Part shown: piece after piece, positions 15,582-24,435 of the stretch
How the letters are laid out: the number at the start of each line of letters is the position of its first letter
How positions within the stretch are numbered: position 1 is the stretch's first letter
Source of the DNA: an uncultured Acetatifactor sp.
Lineage (GTDB): Bacteria > Bacillota > Clostridia > Lachnospirales > Lachnospiraceae
DNA length: 47,989 nucleotides
Assembly: GCA_910580225.1 (NCBI GenBank)
Contig: CAJTXE010000026.1
Location: 20,081 to 68,069 of the forward strand
Reading direction: 5' to 3'
The notes under the pieces: model-generated
What the model was told of the DNA's origin: nothing
Databases searched by the model: none
What the model saw: the letters and a program-made list of their open reading frames with translations, nothing else
Program-made: the position numbers and the translations under genes

Positions 15582-17622
15582 TCCGTTTTCCTCCATTCCG
15601 TCTGTTAATTGCTCCACTTCCAGTATGCCCCACTCCTGGAGGATTATCAGGTAAAACATTTTTCACATACACCGCAGCCTCTTCAGAAGAAAGTTCCCTT
15701 CTGTAACTGATCCCATGAACTTCTATCATCTCCTGGCCGCTTTCCGGTACGCCTGACACAAAAACACAGTCCGGAATATATTCCGGATCCTCATATATCC
15801 CAGATTCGTTTCCGATCTGCACATGTTCAATGCGCTCCGCATATCCCTTTAACATACTCCAGAGCGGATATTCGTAACTGTCTTCTCCCAGAATAAGCCC
15901 GACTTTACCATATCCCCTGTCCCTGATAAACCGGCAGGAAACCAGATAGACGTCTGCAATATTACTGCGATTATAAAAATATCCCTCAGGCCGTTCCCCG
16001 CCCTGCCGCTTTATAATATGCATATGATAAGAAAACAATGCCCCCAGCTGCATAATACACAGACCGCCTGCAGCCCACACACAGACAACACGCCGCACCT
16101 TTCCTCCGGACATTTCAGAAAAATCCTCCAGCTGCATGGACACCATGGGACACAGCAATGCCAGATAGGGAAGCATATACCGCGATACGAAAGGTTCCCA
16201 GCGCACTGTCACACTGATTATCAGCAGCAGAACGGTAACCATACAGGCATATTTTCTCCGGAACAGAAGAATCTCATCCGTTCGGCATCTTCCTGTCTTC
16301 TTTCCCGCTTTTCGTCCTGCTTTTATCCACCTGTACAGACACCATAAAAAACTCAGACCGGCCATCATCATAATCAGCGAATTCACTGCCGTATCATGTC
16401 CATAATCCCCCGGCGCCCCCAAAACAAAATATCTGCCGTCCTCCGATATGCCAGGATCATTGATATCCACTCCAATCAGGAAAGCAATACGGCCAATAAA
16501 AGACGCAATCCGTCTGCTGCTCTGGGGGATCAGCACAGTCGGCAAATGGCATACCAGATTCTTGAGACAATTGATCAGCAAATAGCGCGGGTCCAATGTT
16601 CCCACCAGCTGCCTTGCCCCTGTCCCGGAATGCAGCATTGCCTGAAAAGTAACCAGGTTCCGGATCATTTCCGGTGCCAGAATCACTGCCATAACCGGTA
16701 CCACGGTTCCGATGAGTTTTCCGATTACCAAAATGGAATCTCTCCTGCGAATACAGACAATCAGCAGAACCAATGCCAGAAACAACATTCCGATACAGAC
16801 AGAAGGCTTCGTCAGGTAACCATATCCCACGCTGGCCGCCAGCATCACACACTTCCCTGCAGTTGCACCATCATAACGCAGTTTCTGATCTCCGGGCAGA
16901 AAATCCAGAAAATAATACATAAATAGAAGAAGCCACATTCCAGCCAGATGATCGTTCTGTGTTGTAAGTGCCTCTCCGAAAGCAATCGGCATGGAACAAA
17001 ATAACAATGCACCGATTTTACAGAATCTGCCCTTGCATCCCGCCTTTTGTGAGATCCCGTAAATCATTGCAGCGTTTGTGAAAAAAGCGATAAACTGTAT
17101 GCCATTTAAAAACAGATCCTTCTCCCCCGAAAGAAGATATATTTGTAATCCTATAAATTCATACAGGGGCGGTGAAGATATCTGCCTGATAATATTTGTT
17201 CCGTAGTGAGCTACTGACTGATTCTGCGCCCAATGAACAATTCGGGGCAGATGATATGTCATGGAATCCCAATTATACGGAACCGTTATCACCGAAAAAC
17301 CGCCTATCAAAAACAAAAGCACTGCCAAAAGCTTATTATACTGTATGATATGACCTGCCTTGGCCGAAATACTTCTCACTGCATTCTTCAGTCCTCCATA
17401 AACAAAATACAGCCCGCAGACAGCTCCGATACACACGATGCTCCAAAACAAAAGAGAGGATGCAAAGGTAATGCCCTCAAAAAGGGACAGTACCTCTGTC
17501 TGCACAAACAGAAGGCTGCACCAGACTGTAATCCCCTTCAGCCATGCGTCAAGAGGCCTTTCCGAACAGGGCAGCAGGCAGAGCCACAGCAAAACCAGCG
17601 CTGATAATAAAATAATTCCCAT
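15451..17622 (-). CDS. Polytopic GT-C-like glycosyltransferase, C-terminus probably frameshifted
   Basis: The 723-residue frame has about ten or more hydrophobic segments in its first 530 residues. It carries the loop NWDSMTYHLPRIVHWAQN after the first few membrane spans, where GT39/ArnT-like (GT-C) transferases carry their catalytic acidic residue. It probably transfers a sugar from a lipid carrier to an extracellular acceptor; the substrate is unknown. AAGGA precedes the ATG. The last 65 or so residues are compositionally odd and overlap the GH2 gene by 131 bases. Adding one A to the A5 tract at 15659-15663 would end the protein within five codons at tandem TGA-TAA, giving a normal gap. A frameshift or a sequence error is therefore likely. 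Confidence 0.75.
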   Translation of the reverse strand: MGIILLSALVLLWLCLLPCSERPLDAWLKGITVWCSLLFVQTEVLSLFEGITFASSLLFWSIVCIGAVCGLYFVYGGLKNAVRSISAKAGHIIQYNKLLAVLLFLIGGFSVITVPYNWDSMTYHLPRIVHWAQNQSVAHYGTNIIRQISSPPLYEFIGLQIYLLSGEKDLFLNGIQFIAFFTNAAMIYGISQKAGCKGRFCKIGALLFCSMPIAFGEALTTQNDHLAGMWLLLFMYYFLDFLPGDQKLRYDGATAGKCVMLAASVGYGYLTKPSVCIGMLFLALVLLIVCIRRRDSILVIGKLIGTVVPVMAVILAPEMIRNLVTFQAMLHSGTGARQLVGTLDPRYLLINCLKNLVCHLPTVLIPQSSRRIASFIGRIAFLIGVDINDPGISEDGRYFVLGAPGDYGHDTAVNSLIMMMAGLSFLWCLYRWIKAGRKAGKKTGRCRTDEILLFRRKYACMVTVLLLIISVTVRWEPFVSRYMLPYLALLCPMVSMQLEDFSEMSGGKVRRVVCVWAAGGLCIMQLGALFSYHMHIIKRQGGERPEGYFYNRSNIADVYLVSCRFIRDRGYGKVGLILGEDSYEYPLWSMLKGYAERIEHVQIGNESGIYEDPEYIPDCVFVSGVPESGQEMIEVHGISYRRELSSEEAAVYVKNVLPDNPPGVGHTGSGAINRRNGGKRNATSNQSEPGLEILQEGCGAARGTACSLDRGELAPHLECGGRT

Positions 17623-17709
17623 AACAGTATCCTTTCAGAAAACCAATATTTGTACTGTGAAAATAATTTCCGGAAGATAACGACTCCGGCCTGTCGCCTC
17701 AGATAAAAC

Positions 17710-17751
17710 AGACGGCAGGGGATGGCCTGTCACCACCACCTGCCGGATCAC
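17710..17751 (-). terminator. Probable purL terminator
   Basis: On the minus strand, CGGCAGG and CCTGCCG pair around a loop of about 20 bases just beyond the purL stop, followed by GTCTGTTTTATC, a weak U-tract. Confidence 0.5.
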
Positions 17752-17756
17752 AAAAA

Positions 17757-20700
17757 TCATTTGAAATATGCCACACCTGATTCAAAAATCCTGATATCCT
17801 GCTCGCCGTAGATATTGACGGCCACAGACTCTCCTCTTCTCTCCGAATGCGCCATTTTGCCCAGGCACCTTCCGTCAGGAGATGTAATTCCTTCTATAGC
17901 ACAGTAAGAGCCATTGATATTGTACTCCTCGTCCATGCTTACATGACCATCCTGGTCACAGTATTGCGTTGCCACCTGACCATTCTCAAACAGCCTGCGG
18001 ATCCATTCCTCCGGTGCCACGAAACGTCCTTCTCCATGAGAGGCCGGATTACAGTAGACCCCGCCCAATACCGCCTGCTGCAGCCAGGGTGACTGACTGG
18101 AGACCACTTTGGTATACACCATCTTGGAAATATGCCTGTTAATGGTATTAAAGGTCAGGGTAGGAGAATCCTCCTTCTGCCCTACAATCTCTCCATAAGG
18201 CACCAATCCCAGCTTGACCAGAGCCTGGAATCCGTTGCAGATGCCAAGGGCCAGGCCATCCCGCTCATGCAGAAGCTTCCTGACTGCATCCTCCATCTTT
18301 GCGTTCCGAAAAGCCGTGGCAAAAAACTTCGCACTTCCGTCCGGCTCGTCTCCTGCAGAAAAGCCTCCCGGGAACATGATGATCTGGGCCTGTGCAATGG
18401 CCTTCCCGAATTCCTCCACAGAGTCCCGGATATCCCCGGCAGTCAAGTTACGGAACACTTTTGTAATCACATCCGCACCTGCCCTCTCAAATGCTGCCGC
18501 ACTGTCATATTCACAGTTCGTTCCCGGAAATACCGGGATAAACACCGTAGGCCTGGCCACCTTATGCTTACACACATATATCTTCTCTGCATTATAACAG
18601 CTTTCCGCAACCGGTGTCGTATTCTTAACCGCCTTTGTGGGATACACCTTCTCCAGTTTTGAAGTCCATGCATTCAGTGCTTCCTCCATATCAATCCGCA
18701 CCGAACCATATACAAATGCAGGATCCTCCGTCACCGTACCGATTACCTTACAATCGAACCCGGATTCCAGCAAAGCCGCCACATCTTTTTCAGCCACCTC
18801 CACCAGAATATCTCCCAGCCCGTTCCCAAAGAGCTCGGACTCTGTGACATCATCTTCTATGGTCACACCCAGCCTGTTGCCAAAAGCCATCTTGGACACT
18901 GCCGCTGCCGCGCCCTTTGCATCCAGCGCATAGGCTGCCACTGCCGCCCGATGCAGACGCAGATTGTGAAGCAGATCATGGATATAGCGATAGAGTGCGG
19001 CCACCTGATCGTAAACCGGAATATCAAATTCGTCCTTTTCTATGGCAAACCGAACCAGCTTATCTCCTGCTGCCTTCAGTTCCGGCGTCACAATCTCCCC
19101 GGTCTTTGCGATATCCACAGCAAAGGATACCAGCGTAGGCGGTACATCGATATCGTTAAAGGTACCGGACATGCTGTCCTTTCCGCCGATAGAGGGCAGT
19201 CCGAACCCCACCTGGGCATCATAGGCACCCAACAACGCCGCAAATGGCTGACTCCAGCGGGAAGGCTCTGATGTCATCCTGCGGAAATATTCCTGAAAGG
19301 TGAAGCGGATTGCAGCGTGGTCACCGCCGGAAGCAACGATCTTTGCCATGGACTCTACCACTGCATATACTGCACCATGATAGGGACTCCAGGAAGATAA
19401 ATACGGATCAAACCCATAGCTCATCATGGTGACTGTATCCGTTTTGCCCTTCAGCACAGGAAGCTTGGCTACCATGGCCTGTGTCTCCGTCATCTGATAC
19501 CTGCCGCCATAGGGCATCAACACACTGCCTGCACCGATGGAAGAGTCAAACATTTCCACCAGGCCCTTTTGCGAACATACGTTCAAATCATTTAACAGTG
19601 CAAGCCATGCGCCTTTCAGATCACCTTCTTTCAGCTTCTTCCCTGCCTCCGGCACAGCCCATTGATCGAAATAATTATTCTTCTCATCCGGAATATCTAC
19701 TTTTACTTTGGTCTCCTGATGCGCTCCGTTGGTATCCAGAAAGGCACGCTTCAGATTCACAATCTGTTTCCCTCTCCAGTTCAGCACCAGTCGGGGTTCT
19801 TCCGTAACCACTGCCACGGGCACGGCCTCCAGATTTTCCTCCTCCGCATACCCCAGAAAGGCCTCCACATCCTTCGGCGCAATCACTACGGCCATGCGCT
19901 CCTGCGATTCGGAAATGGCAAGCTCCGTACCATCCAGTCCGGCATACTTTTTCGGAACCTTATCCAAATCCACTGTCAGCCCGTCCGCCAGTTCTCCTAT
20001 GGCAACAGACACACCGCCTGCACCGAAATCATTACATTTCCTGATCAGAAGGCTGACCTCCTTCCTTCTGAACAACCTCTGTATCTTACGTTCCGTCGGC
20101 GCATTTCCCTTCTGTACCTCCGCGCCGCAGGTCTCTATGGACTGCTCCGTATGTACCTTGGAAGATCCCGTAGCACCGCCGCAGCCGTCACGGCCTGTAC
20201 GCCCGCCAAGCAAAATGATAATGTCTCCCGGCTCTGAGGTCTCACGAACCACATTTTTTCTGGGCGCCGCTCCCATAACAGCACCGATCTCCATCCGCTT
20301 CGCCACATAATCAGGATGATAGATCTCCTTTACGAACCCTGTAGCCAGACCGATCTGATTGCCATAGGAGGAATAACCGCCCGCCGCTCCCCGGACAAGC
20401 CGTTTCTGGGGCAGCTTGCCCCTGAGCGTATCCGATACGGGCACCGTAGGATCTGCAGCCCCCGTCACCCGCATGGCCTGATAGACATATCCCCTTCCGG
20501 ACAGCGGGTCCCGGATGGCACCTCCCAGGCAGGTGGCTGCTCCGCCGAAGGGTTCTATCTCTGTGGGATGGTTATGGGTCTCGTTCTTAAAGAAGACAAG
20601 CCACTCTTCCGTTTCCTTTCTGCCATCGTACTCCATCTCCACAGGTACCACAACAGAACAGGCATTGATCTCGTCCGACTCCTCCAAATCCTGCAGCTTT

Positions 20701-21587
20701 CCCTCTTTTTTCAACTTTCGCATCGCCATAAGTGCCAGATCCATCAGACAGATGAATCTGTTGCCGGAATGACTTTCCTCCGCCGTTTTCTTCCCGAAAA
20801 TCTCCTCTCTCGTGTCCAGATAACTGCGGTAAGTAATCTCCAGAGGAGAACGATAATATCCCTCTCCGAATTCTACATCCGTCAGTTCCGTAGAAAAAGT
20901 GGTATGCCGGCAATGATCCGACCAGTAAGTATCCAGTACACGGATTTCCGTCATGGTAGGATTCCGCTTCTCATCATCACGGAAGTAATTTCTGATATGC
21001 AGAAAATCTTTGAAGGTCATAGCCAGTGAAAGAGACCCATACAGCCCCTCCAGTTCTCCTTCCCCCATCTCTGCAAAACCGTCCAGAACTGCCACATCGG
21101 CAGGTTCCTCAAACTCCGTCAGCAGAGTGTCCGGTTTTACATTTCCTGTCTCCCTGGAATCCACAGGGTTAATGCAGTGAGCCTTAATCTTCCCCAAATC
21201 CGCTTCGGAAATGTCTCCCAGAATCAGATAGGTAACAGCCGTCCGAATCACCGGCTCTTCGTCTTCCTTCAGGAAACGGACACACTGCACCGCGGAATCC
21301 GCCCGCTGATCGAACTGCCCCGGCAGATATTCCACCGAAAAAATCCTGGAATGCTCAGGAACCGGAATTTCCTCATGATACAGATCATCCACCGGCGGCT
21401 CCGAAAATACGGTACGACAGGCTTTCTCAAAGATTTCCTCCGAGAGATTCTCCACATCGTAGCGGATAAATACCCTCACCCCGTCCGTATGAATCCCAAG
21501 AAAGCTCCCGATCTCCTCATACAGCTCTCTGGCCTTTACTGCAAAAGGCGCCTTTTTTTCCACATAGATACGTTTTACGCTTCCCAT
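17757..21587 (-). CDS. purL: Phosphoribosylformylglycinamidine synthase, single chain
   Basis: It converts FGAR, glutamine and ATP to FGAM in purine synthesis. At 1276 residues it is the large single-chain form, with an N-terminal PurS-like region, two AIR-synthase-like halves (NNETHNHPTEIEPFGGAATCLGG, then DSMSGTFNDIDVPPTLVSFA) and a C-terminal glutaminase (about 1010-1276) with FPGTNCEYD and the nucleophile cysteine in LALGICNGFQ. Bacillus instead uses separate PurS, PurQ and PurL. GGAGG precedes the ATG. A small hairpin lies in the leader at about 21616-21642. No other pur gene is adjacent; a TetR gene is immediately upstream on the same strand. Confidence 0.96.
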   Translation of the reverse strand: MGSVKRIYVEKKAPFAVKARELYEEIGSFLGIHTDGVRVFIRYDVENLSEEIFEKACRTVFSEPPVDDLYHEEIPVPEHSRIFSVEYLPGQFDQRADSAVQCVRFLKEDEEPVIRTAVTYLILGDISEADLGKIKAHCINPVDSRETGNVKPDTLLTEFEEPADVAVLDGFAEMGEGELEGLYGSLSLAMTFKDFLHIRNYFRDDEKRNPTMTEIRVLDTYWSDHCRHTTFSTELTDVEFGEGYYRSPLEITYRSYLDTREEIFGKKTAEESHSGNRFICLMDLALMAMRKLKKEGKLQDLEESDEINACSVVVPVEMEYDGRKETEEWLVFFKNETHNHPTEIEPFGGAATCLGGAIRDPLSGRGYVYQAMRVTGAADPTVPVSDTLRGKLPQKRLVRGAAGGYSSYGNQIGLATGFVKEIYHPDYVAKRMEIGAVMGAAPRKNVVRETSEPGDIIILLGGRTGRDGCGGATGSSKVHTEQSIETCGAEVQKGNAPTERKIQRLFRRKEVSLLIRKCNDFGAGGVSVAIGELADGLTVDLDKVPKKYAGLDGTELAISESQERMAVVIAPKDVEAFLGYAEEENLEAVPVAVVTEEPRLVLNWRGKQIVNLKRAFLDTNGAHQETKVKVDIPDEKNNYFDQWAVPEAGKKLKEGDLKGAWLALLNDLNVCSQKGLVEMFDSSIGAGSVLMPYGGRYQMTETQAMVAKLPVLKGKTDTVTMMSYGFDPYLSSWSPYHGAVYAVVESMAKIVASGGDHAAIRFTFQEYFRRMTSEPSRWSQPFAALLGAYDAQVGFGLPSIGGKDSMSGTFNDIDVPPTLVSFAVDIAKTGEIVTPELKAAGDKLVRFAIEKDEFDIPVYDQVAALYRYIHDLLHNLRLHRAAVAAYALDAKGAAAAVSKMAFGNRLGVTIEDDVTESELFGNGLGDILVEVAEKDVAALLESGFDCKVIGTVTEDPAFVYGSVRIDMEEALNAWTSKLEKVYPTKAVKNTTPVAESCYNAEKIYVCKHKVARPTVFIPVFPGTNCEYDSAAAFERAGADVITKVFRNLTAGDIRDSVEEFGKAIAQAQIIMFPGGFSAGDEPDGSAKFFATAFRNAKMEDAVRKLLHERDGLALGICNGFQALVKLGLVPYGEIVGQKEDSPTLTFNTINRHISKMVYTKVVSSQSPWLQQAVLGGVYCNPASHGEGRFVAPEEWIRRLFENGQVATQYCDQDGHVSMDEEYNINGSYCAIEGITSPDGRCLGKMAHSERRGESVAVNIYGEQDIRIFESGVAYFK

Positions 21588-21673
21588 ACATCCTCCATTT
21601 CATGCCTGCTTCTTTCTGCCGGGAACCACTCTCCCCTGGCAGTTTTGCCGCAAAGCGGCTGTTTTCTCCCATA

Positions 21674-22276
21674 TCACCCCGGAAGACCGTTTCCGTCCTC
21701 CACACCCAGCATCTTCAATATGAACAGGATTTCCCTGTCTACGGTATCCGCTGTAATACCGATGGTCTGAGCAGAAATTTTTAATCCTTCCAGTACAAAC
21801 ATGATATTCCTCGCCATCCCTCTGCAGTCATCGCAGAAAAATTCCCCATTTTCCACACCTGTCTCTATCAGCTTTTCAATAATTCTCACCGCGGAATCAA
21901 ATTGCCGCTTCAGGACATTGCCCTTTCTAACAGGCTGGCCCTGAAAATAATATTCGTAAATTGCCTGGGTCAGGGTATCCTCCTTCCGAAGCAGTTCTTT
22001 CTTCTGTTCCCTCAGAAAAAGAATCAGAATATCCGCCGCTGTGGCATCGTCGGCAATGCTGTCGGAAAATACGTCATCAGCCTCCTCGCTTTCCAACTTC
22101 ATGACCTCCTGAAAGATCTGGCCAGTGCTTTCAAAATACAGATAGAGACCGCCCCGGCTGATTTCACATGCCTCCACGATGTCCTTCATGGTCACCTTCT
22201 TAAAGCCTTTTTCCACAAAAACCTTCCTGGCCGTCTCCAATATAAACCTCTTCTTCTGTAAGGATTTCTCTCCCAT
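21674..22276 (-). CDS. TetR/AcrR-family transcriptional regulator
   Basis: The product is 200 residues. The N-terminal helix-turn-helix is clear (RFILETARKVFVEKGFKKVTMKDIVEACEISRGGLYLYFES, about residues 10-50), and the remainder is the helical ligand/dimer domain, which gives no clue to the effector. GGAGGGG precedes the ATG. It lies 86 bases before purL on the same strand and could be co-transcribed with it, but I see no reason to think it controls purines. No palindromic operator stands out in its upstream gap. Confidence 0.85.
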   Translation of the reverse strand: MGEKSLQKKRFILETARKVFVEKGFKKVTMKDIVEACEISRGGLYLYFESTGQIFQEVMKLESEEADDVFSDSIADDATAADILILFLREQKKELLRKEDTLTQAIYEYYFQGQPVRKGNVLKRQFDSAVRIIEKLIETGVENGEFFCDDCRGMARNIMFVLEGLKISAQTIGITADTVDREILFILKMLGVEDGNGLPG

Positions 22277-22298
22277 CCTGCCCCTCCAAGCAATACCC

Positions 22299-22760
22299 TC
22301 ATCTCTTTGTCTTGTCCCAATAATCCACTAACTTCCGCATCTGCTTAAGCACCAGAAGAAAAATATTCTCCTGTACGGCCTCTCCCCACAGAGCAGCTTT
22401 CGTCCTGCCTCCAAGCACATATCGGGATAAAATGCCCCGCAGAATATCCCAGTCCTTCAACTCTGCCCCAACAATCACCCTTCTCTCGTCATCATGGGTT
22501 TTGATACGGTTTCGAGTATATACATAGCTGTAATTTCGATCCATCAATGCCGACTCCGATGCCTCCCTGACAAAATTCAGCAAAGTTGCATCATATACCG
22601 GAAAACTCATGGAATTTTTGCTGATTCCCTGTCCCTGATAACTGCGGCTGGCCATTTTACCGGCATTGCCTTCCATCCACGGCAGATAACGTAAAAGAGG
22701 ATCCAGCATCTGTCTGTATTGCCGAATCATCTGCTGCCGGTCTTCCGTCTTCTGTTCCAT
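22299..22760 (-). CDS. Hypothetical protein, resembles DUF6508
   Basis: The product is 153 residues. The pattern FVREASES...DRNYSYVYTRNRIKTHDDERRVI...DWDILRGILSRYVLGGRTKAALWGEAVQ resembles what I recall as the DUF6508 family of Firmicute hypotheticals; this name is from memory and uncertain. It is mainly helical with a conserved Tyr-Val-Tyr-x-Arg core, soluble, with no signal peptide. The ATG at 22760 has GGAGG five bases upstream; the longer frame to 22862 has none. It ends 22 bases before the TetR gene begins, so the two are likely co-transcribed. Confidence 0.7.
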   Translation of the reverse strand: MEQKTEDRQQMIRQYRQMLDPLLRYLPWMEGNAGKMASRSYQGQGISKNSMSFPVYDATLLNFVREASESALMDRNYSYVYTRNRIKTHDDERRVIVGAELKDWDILRGILSRYVLGGRTKAALWGEAVQENIFLLVLKQMRKLVDYWDKTKR

Positions 22761-22967
22761 ATCAACCTCCACGCCGTTTATGCGGCATCTGTCTCCTTTT
22801 GAACTCTGCAGAAAATCATTTTCCTGTCTTCTGCAGCAGCCATTCTGATAAAAATGACACATATGTAATTTATTTTATCATACTTTCCCGAAATGTACAG
22901 CAAAAATATAATTCATTTTCCCGCTTGTCGAATTTAGTCGAAAAAATGATTTTTTTCAAAAAAGCTC

Positions 22968-22996
22968 TTGACATATCTCACCCTGCCATATATAAT
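22968..22996 (+). promoter_or_regulatory. Consensus sigma-70 promoter in an intergenic region
   Basis: TTGACA (22968-22973), exactly 17 bases, TATAAT (22991-22996), all perfect consensus. No plus-strand protein gene follows; the only structure downstream is the hairpin at 23021-23057. Confidence 0.85.
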
Positions 22997-23002
22997 AATA
23001 AA

Positions 23003-23066
23003 CGAATTCCCCTTTTATAGGCGAAAGCACTTGCACTTAATGTGTGGGTGCTTTTGTCTTTTATAG
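23003..23066 (+). ncRNA. Candidate very short RNA: 16-bp hairpin bounded by 9-bp direct repeats
   Basis: Transcription from the consensus promoter should start at about 23003. Bases 23021-23036 pair with 23042-23057 without interruption (16 bp, loop TTAAT). Five of the pairs are G-U, so only the plus-strand RNA forms the full helix. CTTTTATAG stands immediately before it (23012-23020) and immediately after it (23058-23066), followed by more T-rich sequence that could end transcription. The product would be roughly 55-75 bases. It is too short for a known riboswitch class that I can name. Confidence 0.5.
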
Positions 23067-23120
23067 ATTTTCTTTTTACCGCTTCGTCCCCCAGGATATT
23101 TCCCAAGCCCTTTCCCACAG

Positions 23121-23513
23121 TCAGAAAAGTATATCCTGCCCTGTCTCGGAACGCATCTTCTCCACAAATTGTTCCGGGTTCTCTTCCATCTGCAGCATAG
23201 TGTCAAACGCAGCAAGCAACAGCCTGGGCTGTCTGTAACGGTTCATCTCTTCCGGACGGTCCATATACAGTTTGAAATGATCCACCTGCCATACCAGCAC
23301 ATCTGCAAGGGTATACCCGGCCACCTCATATTTGCACAGAAATGTGCCATAGTCATGATAATAAGAAAGTTCCTGTAAAAGTCCCTGCGACCGACACAGC
23401 CTTCCCCAGAAACTTTCCCCATACACCGCATCCTGGCCGGCCTCTGCTGCCAGCGTACATACGAATTGCCTTAACACCTCCAGTGCCTGCTCCAATTTAC
23501 CGCTTTCTTTCAT
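23121..23513 (-). CDS. Hypothetical protein
   Basis: The product is 130 residues and not assigned to a family. It is helical and soluble, with aromatic-rich blocks (LLQELSYYHDYGTFLCKYEVAGYTLADVLVWQVDHFKLYMDR) and a Met/Glu-rich C-terminus (about 95-130). The start at 23513 is taken because GGAGGAGC is seven bases upstream; an in-frame ATG at 23558 lacks such a site. It is convergent with the candidate short RNA. The DUF6508-like gene follows on the same strand after a 360-base gap. Confidence 0.65.
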   Translation of the reverse strand: MKESGKLEQALEVLRQFVCTLAAEAGQDAVYGESFWGRLCRSQGLLQELSYYHDYGTFLCKYEVAGYTLADVLVWQVDHFKLYMDRPEEMNRYRQPRLLLAAFDTMLQMEENPEQFVEKMRSETGQDILF

Positions 23514-23690
23514 ATTCTCAGCTCCTCCTGTCTCCCTGTCAGGTTCTCCGGCTTCCATCTAAATCCGGGCAAGGCTTGTCCCCATTCCTTCCGGTTCTAC
23601 TGTCCCCGCATCTCCCGCCGCTCTGCTGCTTAATTTTGAATACCGCACGATTATCACCCGAATTGAGTAAGATTATCATTTCATACAGAC

Positions 23691-23732
23691 AAAAAAAGAA
23701 GTGCCAGCCACGCCTTAGAATCGGCAGCACTT
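23691..23732 (-). terminator. tRNA-Trp terminator
   Basis: On the minus strand, AAGTGC-x-GCC pairs with GGC-xx-GCACTT and is followed by CTTTTTTTG. Confidence 0.85.
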
Positions 23733-23750
23733 AACGCTTCTCTTTCGTAG

Positions 23751-23821
23751 CAGGGGAAGAGAGGATCGAACTCCCATCAACGGTTTTGGAGACCGCCGCA
23801 CTACCATTGTACTATTCCCCT
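23751..23821 (-). tRNA. tRNA-Trp(CCA)
   Basis: This is a 71-base cloverleaf: acceptor AGGGGAA/TTCCCCT with discriminator G, anticodon stem GCGGT/ACCGT with loop CTCCAAA (anticodon CCA), and T-arm AGTTCGATCC. The 3' CCA is not encoded. Confidence 0.93.
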
Positions 23822-23916
23822 GTATGTCAGCTTCCTGCTGACGAATGCTATTATAGCACAGAGTCCCCCTATTAATCAAGTACCTTTTTTAAAAATTTTA
23901 GCCTCTGCATTCGCCA

Positions 23917-23945
23917 TTGTAAAATCCCCGCAAGTATGCTACTAT
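23917..23945 (+). promoter_or_regulatory. Promoter of the small membrane protein
   Basis: TTGTAA (23917-23922), 17 bases, TACTAT (23940-23945), about 30 bases before the start codon. Confidence 0.6.
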
Positions 23946-23974
23946 TAGGGCATCTTCACAAAAAGGAGAAGCTC

Positions 23975-24280
23975 ATGAAAGAAAAAGAACAGAAACCGCA
24001 AAAGAAAAAAATTACATCCAAACAGATAATTGCCCTTTCCGGCGTCATTCTCTTACTTCTTTTATATCTCATCACGCTGATCGCTGCCATTGCAGACAAC
24101 TCTGACTCAGCCATATGGTTCCGCATCAGCCTTTTTGCCACTCTGGCGATTCCGGTAATCATCTGGCTCTATGCCTGGATGTATGCCCGGCTGACCGGAA
24201 AGCGCACCGTCGGAGATCCCAACTCACCTTCCTCTGATGCAGAAGACACTTCCTGCGGCGGACAGCATCCCACTCCCTGA
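23975..24280 (+). CDS. Small two-span membrane protein
   Basis: The product is 101 residues of unknown function. A Lys/Glu-rich N-terminus (MKEKEQKPQKKK) is followed by hydrophobic segments at about 16-38 and 50-72 and a hydrophilic Ser/Asp/Gly tail. The positive-inside rule suggests the N-terminus is cytoplasmic. The ATG at 23975 is preceded by AAAGGAG; the frame starting at 23936 overlaps the promoter and is less likely. It is an isolated plus-strand gene with its own promoter between tRNA-Trp and the convergent carB. Confidence 0.7.
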   Translation: MKEKEQKPQKKKITSKQIIALSGVILLLLLYLITLIAAIADNSDSAIWFRISLFATLAIPVIIWLYAWMYARLTGKRTVGDPNSPSSDAEDTSCGGQHPTP

Positions 24281-24382
24281 CCGCCGAATTGGCTGCCAAC
24301 CGGAGTGTATCTGAAAATTCCTTTCCGCCAGCTGTACCGTCTGTCGCTTTTCTCTGTCCAAAACAGGCCCTTCCTCCGGAAA

Positions 24383-24419
24383 AGCCTGCAGACCGGAATA
24401 TCCCCCCGCTCTGCAGGCT
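24383..24419 (-). terminator. Probable carB terminator
   Basis: On the minus strand, AGCCTGCAG and CTGCAGGCT form a perfect 9-bp stem with a 19-base loop, followed by TTTCC. It also lies past the end of the convergent membrane-protein gene. Confidence 0.55.
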
Positions 24420-24435
24420 GCAAAATTCTAAATAT

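Noticed and set aside
13314..15659. Longer GH2 N-terminus starting at 15659
   Set aside because: The extra 26 residues have no family resemblance, lack a good ribosome site and overlap the glycosyltransferase frame; the ATG at 15581 has GGAGG.
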